Shown here piece after piece: positions 46,301 through 58,300 of a stretch of 64,000 nucleotides of DNA; positions within the stretch are counted from its first letter, which is position 1, and each line of letters begins with the position of its first letter. Source of the DNA: Sabellastarte sp. h YS-2021 (Eukaryota; Annelida; Polychaeta; Sabellida; Sabellidae). The notes under the pieces are model-generated. The model saw only the letters and a list, made by a program, of their open reading frames with translations, did not search any database and was not told the origin of the DNA. The stretch is taken from assembly GCA_964017235.1 (NCBI GenBank), contig OZ024936.1, positions 16,716,496 through 16,780,495 of the forward strand, given 5' to 3'. The position numbers and the translations under genes are program-made.

Positions 46301-49300
46301 GGCTGAAATCTGAACCTTTTGGCTCAGCTAAGGTTTTGTCTCAAACGGTTTTCACAGAAGGGGTCTCAGTTGAGACCAAGGTTATGCAATAACCATAGTG
46401 GTTTTCAGTGTCACGTGACCCTTAATTTATAGTCAGAATATTCTACCTGGACATATGTTCCTTCTTTGATTTATTTGATCAGGGGTAAAATGATATATTG
46501 CAATGGAAAACCTTGTGTACATCCAAACACATCCAAAGACTACTTCAGGATGTTGGCTTATATATTTTTACCTTATTTACATCCGTTTCAAATTTTGAAG
46601 TGGAGGAAAAATTATGGTGGCCATATTTGAGCCACTGTTTAGAAAACTTTATTGCTCTGTTCCACCAACGGATTAATCCCCGATTGGTCCTGGGACCTTT
46701 AATCCTTGAGAGTCTGTGAAAAAATATGAAAACTTGGTAGGAAAATCGAATCTTGATCCAGGTGTGGGATCAAGCACAGATTGTCCTCAGGAAGCCTTAG
46801 ACGTCCTCAGACAAGTCATGATCATTCCCCGACTATGAGGCAATTAAGCAACATTTTATGGTTCGTTTCAACCCCGATCCTGTCAGTGATATACAGCCTT
46901 GGTCTCAGACTGGTCTATAACAGATTTCCTAAGACAGCAATGGCCAATGGCTGTCAATGGGCAATTTTTGTTGAGGCCTGGCACTAAGTCCAGGCCTCCT
47001 GGGACTAAGAATCCTGGGTTAAAGAGTCCCAGGACGCCACAGACAACATAAGATTGTGTAAATTGGGTCTAAGGAGGCCTCAGGAAGCCGGAGACTGGGA
47101 AATTTGTGGGTAATGGCGACAGTGCATCGGCAACAGTCGTGGCAAATATCAAACATGTTTGATTTTTTAGAGACCACAACAGACCCAAACAGACTCAAGC
47201 AGACTGTCCAGGACATGTTTTGGAAACCGATCCCCCCAAATCGGAAGCCTTAGTCTTGTGGTGAAACAGAGGCATAAGCTGACTACCTACAAGTCCCAGT
47301 CTTTGAGCCCAGTGGCTCAACCAAAGCTGAGACTGAGACCATTTGTGAAATGAATAAAGTCTGAGCCCATGGGCTCAAGGAAAATCTTACAAGAATATGC
47401 GACAAAAGTCTCAAGTTTAAGTTTGAGATCGGGTTAAGACCTTTCATGAAATCCACCCGTGGTAAACCTCATGGGGTGCTTTATGTATTACAATATTACA
47501 GATTTTTAAAATTAAAATGAGCCAATTAAAAAAGCCGATAGCACCAATCAATAAACAGCTTACTGATCTCTGTGGTTTTGTATCAGTAACCCTGACCGGT
47601 CAAACATTGGATTTCCTGTGAGGTCCCTCTATGTGACAAACTGAGGTATATACTAAGTATAATAATCATCAAAAATATTTTAAAGTGTCACTAAGTTTGT
47701 GAATGTTAATCTTGACTTTTTTCAGATATCTTGTGCCAACATCAGATATGGAAAAGGAGTCACTAAGGAAGTAGGCATGGTGAGTAGCCTTTTGATTGGT
47801 GTACATGCAACCTTCATTATGTATATTTCTCGTACATATGTCTAATGCATTGAGTTTATTTATTTAGTGTTTTATGTCACACCAGTACATTATCGGTTAT
47901 ATTGTGACGGGTAGTTGGAAGGGTGGAGGAAACCAGTACATACAGTTGCTCAATGTAAACTCTGTACTGTAAACTGCCGACCAACGGCAAGCAACTACCA
48001 GCTTTCCCACTTGAGGTTAGATCGGGATTCAAACTATGACATCAGATGTGGGAGGCGGGTGTGCATAATAACAACAGAAAAACAACAGCACACTGACAGT
48101 GAATACCTTTTTTATCCAGACGGTGAGCCAGACAACTCTTAAAATTTAAAGGGATCTAAGACAGTCCAAGACCCATGTAATTTATTTTCATGAGGGGTTG
48201 CAACCAGTAGTACTTGGGTAATTTTGATATACCAAACAAAGATTCATACAGACAAAAAAATTATCATAAAAAGACTGTCTGCTAGTGTAGTGCATTTTGT
48301 TCTGTTTGGCAATCCATTACTGGCATCCAATCATAGACTTTCACCTATGTGTGGTTTCTACTCCCACACGTGACAAATGTTGTGGTCCCAATTTGAACCT
48401 GGCTGTTGAACGAGATGTAAAACACCAACTTTAAGCTATGATCAACACTATACCATACTCCATGCTTTCACTATACTGTATACTGAGTACCCTATACTGA
48501 ACCCTCTGTGTACTATATGCAGGACTTTGCTAACCTGGGTGCTGAGAACGTGTGTGTGATGACAGACAAGAACCTCTCCAAACTGCCTGTGATGACCACT
48601 GTAGTGGATGCTCTCACCAAAGCCAGGGTCAACTTCCAGGTGTTTGATGATGTGGGGATTGAACCCACAGATGACAGGTTGGGTGCAGTCTTTACTCCAG
48701 TAGGGTCACCAGTACTTTTTTTGTACCAATAAAAATCCTAGTTGCTCATTGAGGTTGCAGCAGATAAACAATTTTGGGATTAATCACTACTATGGTAGTG
48801 GCTTCAAATACAGCTCATGTACAACATGTGCCTCTTATACCCCTTTCACACTACAGATGGTATAACCCCTTGGTTATAAGCATGAGACAAAACACCCCTG
48901 TCCTTCAACTACCATCTGACATCCGTATTCAAACTTGTGTGTTACAGTGGCCAACCTTCCCATTGCCTGTATCTTGTACGGAAATTTTAAAATGCTTAAA
49001 ATTTCTGCCTCTGAATTTCTCACTGAGACCATCCAGAGATAAATGTCTCAATATGGTAACTGAAGGCATGCTCCGCGATTTCTATAAGATTTTGACTCGG
49101 TCGTGTTTCAGTAGGATGTGTTCATCTGATGGCTACCAGAGGTGAGTTGAGGTTAAGGGAGGTTGCCTTTCGTTTGTAGTACTGTTGTCCTCATGTTATT
49201 GACAGTTGCACACCATATCCTATCAGTGGTCGTCTGAGTTATACCTTATGAATACTGCAAATCTGGGAAGGTTTCAGGCATCCTTATGAAGAACCTTTAA

Positions 49301-52300
49301 CTGCAGATTGAGAGGGGCCACGGTGGCAGAGTGGTAACACTCTCGCCTCCCACCTCTGAGGCCAGGGTTCGGTTCCCGGTATGGCCTCAAGTGGGAAAGC
49401 TGGTAGTTGCTTGCCGTTGGCCAGCAGTTTACAGTACAGAACCCTGACGAACTGTATGTACTGGTTTCCTCTGCCCTTCCAACTACCCGTTGTGATATGA
49501 CCTGTACAGTGTTGAAAGCGATGTTAAACCCCAAATAAAATAAATTAACCGGAGAGTGTACTGCCCGCAGAGTGAATGCGGCATTACTAATGGCTTGATA
49601 TAACCATGTCAAAACACCAACTTTGGATAGACTTTATGAGAGGTGTAGTTGTGATGTCAGTAATATAAGTGGTAAAATACTAGTCTTCCAATTCTGTGGT
49701 TTAAAGGCTTACATCTTGGGCCTAGGCTTAAGATGGGGGAGTTACCAGCTGATTCTTCTTGTTGTTATCGATAATAGAGACAAAAATAACAGCACCCGAA
49801 TCTGACAGATTTCAGTGAATTTTAAAAAATATAAATATTTCCTTGAGGGTTAGTTTATGCATAATTATATATCGGTTTATTTGTGGAAAGAGTCCAAACT
49901 TAGTAAGGGCATCAGTGAATATATAAAAAAACAACTTGTTAACTTGTTATTTCTCTGCTATTTATGCATGGATGTCAAAGCAGGAAAAATGAGCAAAAGT
50001 TGTATAAAATGTGAGACATATATGTGACATATTTATGGATTACAGAGCTATGGAAATATTTACGAAACATCGGCGCAATATTCATAGTACAGTGCACGGT
50101 TGGAACAAAAAAAATATATGATTACCTAATCTGTATTTTCTGATAATCAGGTCAATTCATGACTTGGTGGATGATATAATTATACAGAAAGCTATTAATT
50201 AATTGTAACCCCAACACACTCAGTGTTATTCTCAAATGGCATTGTTTACAGTGTCCTGACTGCTATAGACTACTGTCGGAAGCAGCACTTTGATGCATAC
50301 CTGGCCGTGGGCGGTGGTTCTGTGATGGACACCTGTAAAATTGCCAACCTTTACGCCACCAAACCAGACGCCGATCTGATGGACTACGTCAATGCACCAA
50401 TTGGCAAACAGCTACCGGTACTGCATAAGCTCAAACCTCTGATAGCAGGTAAGTCTGCCCTTAATCTAATCTAATGTAATCTAATCTACTGCTGTGTAGG
50501 TGCAATATCTTCTCAACAATGGAGAACTTGGTGTGATAGGTTAACAAAAGTGTATGGGATATCTGTATAACCATTTTCTAGCTGTTCCGATTCATAATGT
50601 CTTGTTTTAACACCAACACTTGTGACGTTATTGTGAGACTTATTAGACGTATATCTACTTATTGGATAAGATAGCTAGGCTATATTTCTACCAAAGAGTA
50701 TGTAAGATCACACACATAACACGAAAAGGTACTTGTAGAGTGCAGGCCTCTGCTGAGACAGCCCACTATCCCCATATGGTAGTTTCATCCAAAATACTTA
50801 TTTAAAATCTGACTCTTGACAGTTTGGGATTTTTTTATTGTTCCAGATCTTTCCCAGAGTTTAAGTACATCTTCCCTTGGTCACACCCTACCCATGTCAC
50901 AAACCCAGTAAACATTAGAAACGTTTTAAAATCGTTTAAACGTTTACAAAACGTTTTTCATACCTAAGTAAACCCTATCTTTGGTTTTCTAAATGTTTCT
51001 AAGTAAACGTTTTTGCTGTAATGTTTAAAAAAACGTTTTATAATCATTATCTATAAAGCGTTTTTACTGAAAACGTTTATGAAACATTTATAAAATAACT
51101 CAAAAAGCTAGGTTTGATTGGAAATGTTTTTAAAACATTTATAAAATAGCTGAAGAAATTAAGGTTTTGCTGGCAATGGTTTTCAAACATTCATCATAAA
51201 ATGTTTGATAAACAGTACACATAAAATGTTTAAACAACATTGCTTGTCAAATGTTTTAAAAACATTCTATCAAAAACGTTTTTTAAACTTATAATTTTAA
51301 ACCTTCACCTTCAAACCTGTCCAAACAAAGATGACGGTGAGCAATAATAGGGGATTTTAGAGGACTTTGTCACAAATTGACCCACATGCAGTCCCTAAAA
51401 GTATGAATTCAATGGGGGCACAATTTTTAAGCCATTATCTTACAATTTTAGACATGAAAATAATATTTTCAATAGTGAGCAACCATACGAAGATATTGAA
51501 TTTGACCTCTGACCCCATTATTATTCTGACATTATTCTGTTTATTTATAACATTTTTCTAACATTTATCGTTAAACGTTTAATAAACGGTTTTCATAAAA
51601 TGTTTTAAAAACATTCCATTACAAATGGTTTTCGTACCAATCATTTTTTAACCTTTGCCAAACGTTTCCTTTCAAACGTTTGCAAAACCTAAAAATGTTT
51701 ACTGGGAAAGTTTCACACAAAAAAACATTCATTAGTTTTGGAGTAACCATGAAACAAACAAACAGACAAACAAATAAATGCACCCATAAACATAAATTCT
51801 TTGCTGGAGGAAACTACATAGATAAGTCATAGCACCATGAAGATAGGTTTTTAGCACACTAAATTAAGTCAAAAGTGACTTCCGTCCGGCAAAGGTCAGC
51901 TGTGACTACTTTTGCCAGAAATTCTGATACACAACTCATTCATTCAATCAATAAGATCACATATGAGTTGATATTTTTCAGGGTGAGCTGGAACAAAAAT
52001 TTCTGTACCAGTAGAACAGGGGCATAAAGGAGTGATATTAGAATTTATAATTGAAATAATTGGCCAAAATTATGAACAAAAGAGGGACTGGTATCGCCTA
52101 TATTGACTTTAGCTAGTTTGTCGGAACTACAGTGCATAATGGTCCTGATTGAAGAACTTTGGTAATTTTGTAAACAAATGAATTATTTCTATTGTATTGG
52201 TTTATTTCATTTTATGCCCCCAGACACCCTACCGGCAGTACATCCCACATTCAGAGGTTATTCCAGGCAGCGGGATCACATAAGGGGACATCTCATATCT

Positions 52301-55300
52301 TCCAAGATTTGGTGTTTCCATCACGCCTACAGGCGGTATAAGCCATGGTTATGGACATTTGGCGAAATGCCCCTGTCCTTAAAAAGTACTGTGTTAGGTT
52401 CGTATGTGAAGTGCTGACACAGTGGCGATACGTCCATTTACCTCCTTAGGTCGTCCGTGTTACACCAAAAGATGACTGAGTCACAACCTTATATACACTG
52501 TGGACTACACCTTCAGTTACCACAGCAAGAAATTCATCTTTGCATGCTCACATTTGCCTGCGCATGCTCAAAGTACCAAATTCAAAGGCGGAAATTTTAA
52601 ACATTTTGAAACTTCCGTAGAATGTGCAAGGTAATGGGTATTTTGCCACTGCGTGGCTCAGTTGAACATGAACCTCGGACTGTAGTTGAAGGACAGGGGT
52701 GTTTTGCCTAATGCCAATAACCGCAGGCTATACCACCTTTAGTGTGACAGGGACTTTAGAATGAATAATAGGAATTAGAACATCAACGGATGATGAAACA
52801 AGAGCACTCGGAGAGCACAGACCTCTGCCAAGGGAGCACATATCCTGAAATTTCGTCAAAGTCCGTCCATACCTTTTGGGGGTTATCTGTCTTTAAAAAT
52901 TACATTTCATGGATCCAGAAGATCCAGATAGTGATCCGGATCACACCCAAAATTGAAACATTTCTTTCTTTTTACCTTTTCAGACACATTCTAAAAATTT
53001 CATCAAAATCCTTCCACAAGTGTTTGAGTTATCTTGTTCACAAACAAACTCACAAACAAACAAACCCAGGCAAAAAACATAACCTCCTTGGCGGAGGTAA
53101 TGAAAGAATATTTTATTTATTTGGTGACTTTTGGTGAAATAACTAACTGTGTGAGTGCTAATGAATGAACATTTAAAGCAGTGCACATTGTCAATTTTAC
53201 TAAGGGTTTCCTGAAAATGTCTTCAAAGACAATATACAAAAAACAGAGATATAACATTAAAGTATGCTTTATTACCTTATGTACCTATTATCTTTAAGTA
53301 TAGCTACCAGTGCTAATAATCACAAGATGGTGTCTGATGCTGAACCCTTTTTGGCATGGAAAAGTGGTACAGGAACCAGGCAAGGCCCAAATTGACATAT
53401 GACCACTCTACATTCTGCTAAGAAATCATAATTTCTGCATCACTGTTTCTGTTTTTGCTGGAGTTTGAATTCACCATTCAGCTCCATTTTGTAAGAATTC
53501 GAAACCTGTACCAAGTTTTTTTTTCTGGTTCTATAAATACATAGCCTATTGTATATGTTTATGTTTATTATTCAAAACCAATTGACTGAACTCCAAAACA
53601 TTTTTTTCTTTTTTTTTGTCCCCATTCTAAGAAATTAAGCCCTGCAATATAGATAATGAAGGAATTTCGTAGGAAACAGAAAGACATTATTTTTTTTCAT
53701 TTGTGTTTTAGTCCCCACCACTTCTGGGACTGGAAGTGAAACTACAGGTACTGCAGTGTTTGATTACAAACCCTTACAAGCTAAAACAGGTATGTGTACA
53801 CAGTGATGTGTAGTTGTAACTTACTAAACTAGCACCCTGGTAAATTGACGGATGCTTAGATTATCTCTTCAATCTTGATGATAGAAGATTAGTTATTTGT
53901 CCTGATATCTCACAGGTATACTTTTAACCTACATGAAAACACAGATCAATTTCAATACACTAATTCCCAATAACATATCTATAATATTTTGTAGTTTCCC
54001 GCTTGAAGCTTTACTCAGTTATACACATATATACCAGATATTTTAAGTTTCTGTAATCAAGCTTTTTTTCTTTGGCATAAGCCACCTATTTAAGGTGCTG
54101 TAATAAGCATTGTTTCAGAAAAAGCCGAAAATTTAAGGTGCCATGCATAACATTTTCTTTAGTATAAAGCAGATAGGTAAGGTGCTTTGTTCAAGAGAAC
54201 CTTTCTCGGTGTTTTTGGAGAAGACCAAATATTGGTAACACAATAGAATAAAATGAAAAAAAACAAAGCTCCAATCAATGGAGGTAACCTCTAAGGTACC
54301 AATGTCCCAAAAAAGGAATGGTCCAATAACCAGAGTCTCAATCCATATTAGCATCGGACAGAGGACAGATGGTGGAGGGGAACAGGCTTGTCTGAATAGT
54401 AAAACCTTCATTTTGTCATCTGAACATATATGACATATAATCAGAGTGCAATAAATTTACAATGGCATTTACCATTACAATTTTTTTCATTCAATGACCT
54501 TATGTTTGCAGGTCTTTCTTACCGGCAACTAGTCCCTCTTCTGGGAATCATTGATCCCATATGGTCCAATAACCAGAGTCTCAATCCATATTAGCATCGG
54601 ACAGAGGACAGATGGTGGAGGGGAATAGGCTTGTCTGAATAGTAAAACCTTCATTTTGTAATCTGAACATATATGACATATAATCAGAGTGCAGTAAATT
54701 TACAATGACATTTATCATTACAATTTTTTTTTCATTCAATGACCTTATGTTTGCAGGTATTTCTTATCGGCAACTGGTCCCTCTTATGGGAATCATTGAT
54801 CCCCTCAATGTCATGACCATGCCCAACAGAGTGGCTGTCTACACTGGATTTGATGTGTTCTGGTAAGTAGGGAGATCTGGATGCTTTTCTGTGTTGGTTT
54901 TGCAATACTGGCATCCTTGGTATTGTCTTTGTATATCTCAGTATCCCGCCTTGACAATTTTATATACACTATAAATTGATTGTATCCGTTAGTACATGGT
55001 TTATTTGTGTGTTGCTTATGTTACAGGGTCACTGTGATCCACCAAATGAGACATTGTGTAAAATTTCTTTCCCCCCCAAAAAATTGATAGTGGCTCTCTG
55101 TTTCAGTGATTCAGTGTAATTTCCTTAAATCCCGTAACTATCATAATTTCCTTGAGTATATCTGCAAACCCACATTTATATTGAGGCTTGTTCCAAGTCA
55201 GTATGTTCACAAGATTTCAGACTAAGGTTTAATCCATGAGCTTTACAACAACGGACGTAAACTAGGAAAAAAAAACTTTACCACATCCCTCTGTTTGAGC

Positions 55301-58300
55301 TTATAATTTTCTTTTCAGCCATGCCTTGGAATCTTTCACTGCTCTTCCATACACAGAGAGAGTACCATGTCCTGACGACCCAAAGCTGAGGCCAGCCTAT
55401 CAGGGATCTAACCCGATCAGTGATGTGTGGTCAAAACATGCACTGAGGGTGATCAGCAAGTACTTCAGACGGTAAGGTGCCTGGCTGATCATTGAAATTT
55501 CATAAGGAAGTACTAGACAGCATAAACTGCTAAAAGTTTTCATATCCTTCGAGTGGACAAAGGTAGTTTAAAAAAGACTAACAAGTTGATAAAAACCTAG
55601 TTCAACAGAGGATCCCTTTGAGTAGTAAGAAAACGATTCAATGAATGGACACCATCATAGTGATCAGCAAATACTAACAGAGGAGGTACATCACCTTCAA
55701 AAGGTGAGTAGGGAGATTCAATTCTATCACATAAAAGTGTTGAGGGAATTTATCTTACATATTATGATAAAATTTCTCACAAAAGTACGCTGAACTCATT
55801 CAGTGAAACTAAAAAGTATTTAGCTTCAATTGGTTCATGATGGACATTGGCATTTTTCATAACATACCAGGGGCGTAGGAAGCAATTTTTGGTTGGGGGG
55901 CTGAAGAACTAGATTGCACCGACTTGACATCTGTATCCCCAGACAGGCCATCCCTCATGCCATAGGCATTCACCGGGTATTTTTGTTACACCCATTTTGT
56001 GTTATTCACAATTATTTATTATCAGAATTAACTAAGGTCTTTTGTCAGGATGTTATTTGGCAAAGTTCCTTTACCAAAGGAAATATTTGTGACGACAGTG
56101 TGTTTGACATTAATCTTAAGTTTCCCCGACCTTGTCTGGGTATAGAAATACATATAGTCACCTCTGCATTTGAAAGGTATTTCTAATATCTTGACTACAT
56201 GTTTCCAGAACTTATGACTTTTCCTTCAAGTGCCGAGCTGATACAAGATCTATTTTAAGCAAGGTTAATCCCCAAACTGAGGGTGATGTATAATCATTTG
56301 ACTGGCTTGGTCCAATAAACACACAGTAAAGAAAGAAGAGTTTTTGGGGAATAATCAGCTGACAAATTGCTGTGCTAAACTGTTGCTCTGTGTGAATTTG
56401 AAACTACATGTCTAAGTTGTAAATAATTAGCAATACGGTAAATTAAATGTTACAAGATTATTATATGTATGATTTTCGTCTGCATAGGTGAAACATTTCA
56501 CAGAATTTTGCAAATCGCATGACAGGTTAACACAAAATGTTCCTTTTACAAATCATAAAAATAAATATTTTATAGTTCCAATGGTAGCTTACACAATGGT
56601 ACATGTGAGCTGTGAATAAGGTAAAAGTGTGATTTGACCACATTATAATTATTGAGTTACCTGTAAATATTTACATAACTTCAAAATTGGAGTTGAGTTC
56701 TGTTGCAAAAAGGTCGGGGGCGAAAAGATATCTCCGCCCCCGCTGCCCCCCCAGTTCCTACGCCTATGCATACATAAGGTATCAGAATAAAATCGTCTAA
56801 TGGTGTATCAAATAGTTTGATGTAAATGTTCTTCTTCAAAATCTTCTAGAGTCCATGTCTGTTTTCTATTGTCAGATCCATACAAAATCCAGATGACCTG
56901 GAAGCCCGGGCAGAGATGCACCTTGCCGGTGTGTATGCTGGGATTGGGTTTGGTAATGCTGGCACTCAGCTTATGTAAGCTTTACTTGTGTGCTAAATAT
57001 TGTTGCAATCTTAATACTTTGGTTTATCTGTGTAAAAATAATGTGTAGGTTGCTCAATCATTTCTGTGGCTCCCACGTTTAGCTTTCTATCCCACGATGT
57101 GCTATTCTGTCCTTTTCTGTGTTTAAGTCAAGTTGTATATTTTTGTTCCAGACATTACTGTATTTTTGTTGTATCTGTTCTGTGTTAAAACTATGGGAAA
57201 GCTTCTCTCTGCCCATGAGTTGTCATCCCAATTATTATCCTCGTCTATAGCAACTTTGTAGCTACAGAATTGAGCCAGTTTAAGAAAGTATGTAAGTAAG
57301 TAAGTAAGAATCATTTATAAGCACCGAAATTGATGTAAACATCCTCTATTTATTTTATTTATTTGTTGTTTTACGTCACATTCAACAGCCAGGGTCATAT
57401 TGCGATGGGTAGTTTACAGGTGGAGGAAACCAGTGCATACTGCACTGTAAACCACCGGGCATCAGCAAGTAACTACAAACTTTTCAACATGAAGTGCCCG
57501 GCCCGAGATTTGAACCGGCGGCCTCAGAGGTTGGAGTAAACATCCTCTAAGTCGCTGATGTATAAAAAAGGGATAGTCCAGATCCAAAAAAGCAGGTCAG
57601 TATTGATATTGGCGTCTGATAGGGGAGATAGGCTATGGTGGAGGATAGGCTAATCTGAAAAGATACCTTTATAGCAAGTTACCACATTCCACTCCTGTCC
57701 ACCTCTATAACTGCTAGAAATACCAGCTGTTAGTGTGACCAGGGCTGATACATCAAGGCCACACATGATTACCTTCAGCTCAAAACTTCCGGTCTGGACT
57801 AAGCCAGGTCCAGTCAAAATATATTAATGCATAATATGCAACATCCTCTTTATTCTTTATCAGGTACTCTTAGTGCCTTATGACTTCAGCAAGTGCAGTT
57901 TTGGTCCTCTTAACAATAACTTATTTGCAATATAACATATGAAACAGAGACTTTCCCTTTATATGGCATGGTCACTGTATGTTGAGCTCCATATATGCGA
58001 TGTAGGACATATGATTACAAAGTAATACTGCTGCCTATACAGTTAATAAAACATAGGATACACAGTGAATGCACTATAACAACTCATTGCTTTGAAAATT
58101 TGAAGAAAAAAACTAGTAATGAAGTAAAAGTTAGAGTTGGTATTTATCTTTTAACAGCTGGAGTGATATAACGACATCCCCCAAGTGACCATGATCAGGT
58201 TTCAAACCTGAAACCACAGAGGAGGAAAAAACCCTTTAATATCAATCTGGTTAGCCATTTGAACACACTGAAATTACCTCAAAATGCCATCTTGGACTTC

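Larger units (their letters stand above)
44100..47725. other. ADHFE1 intron 3
   Basis: The longest intron. It carries a bidirectional ACTTATTTTGTAT array (44,715-44,985) and a TIR element (46,248-47,458). The remainder, including 45,050-46,240, has nothing recognised. Confidence 0.6.
47780..48522. other. ADHFE1 intron 4
   Basis: Two SINEs (47,858-48,065 inverted, 48,300-48,440 direct) fill most of it. Confidence 0.65.
48678..50251. other. ADHFE1 intron 5
   Basis: Holds a TIR-type repeat copy (48,838-49,140) and the best SINE copy (49,312-49,545). Otherwise unassigned. Confidence 0.6.
50449..53711. other. ADHFE1 intron 6
   Basis: Contains a family-2 element split by the AAACGTTT TIR element (50,728-51,835), an inverted-repeat element (52,318-52,752) and a second family-2 copy (52,799-53,100). 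53,101-53,711 shows nothing recognised. Confidence 0.65.

Noticed and set aside
49274-49612. 112-codon frame on the - strand
   Set aside because: Runs through the SINE at 49,312-49,545; similar false frames occur in the other SINE copies.
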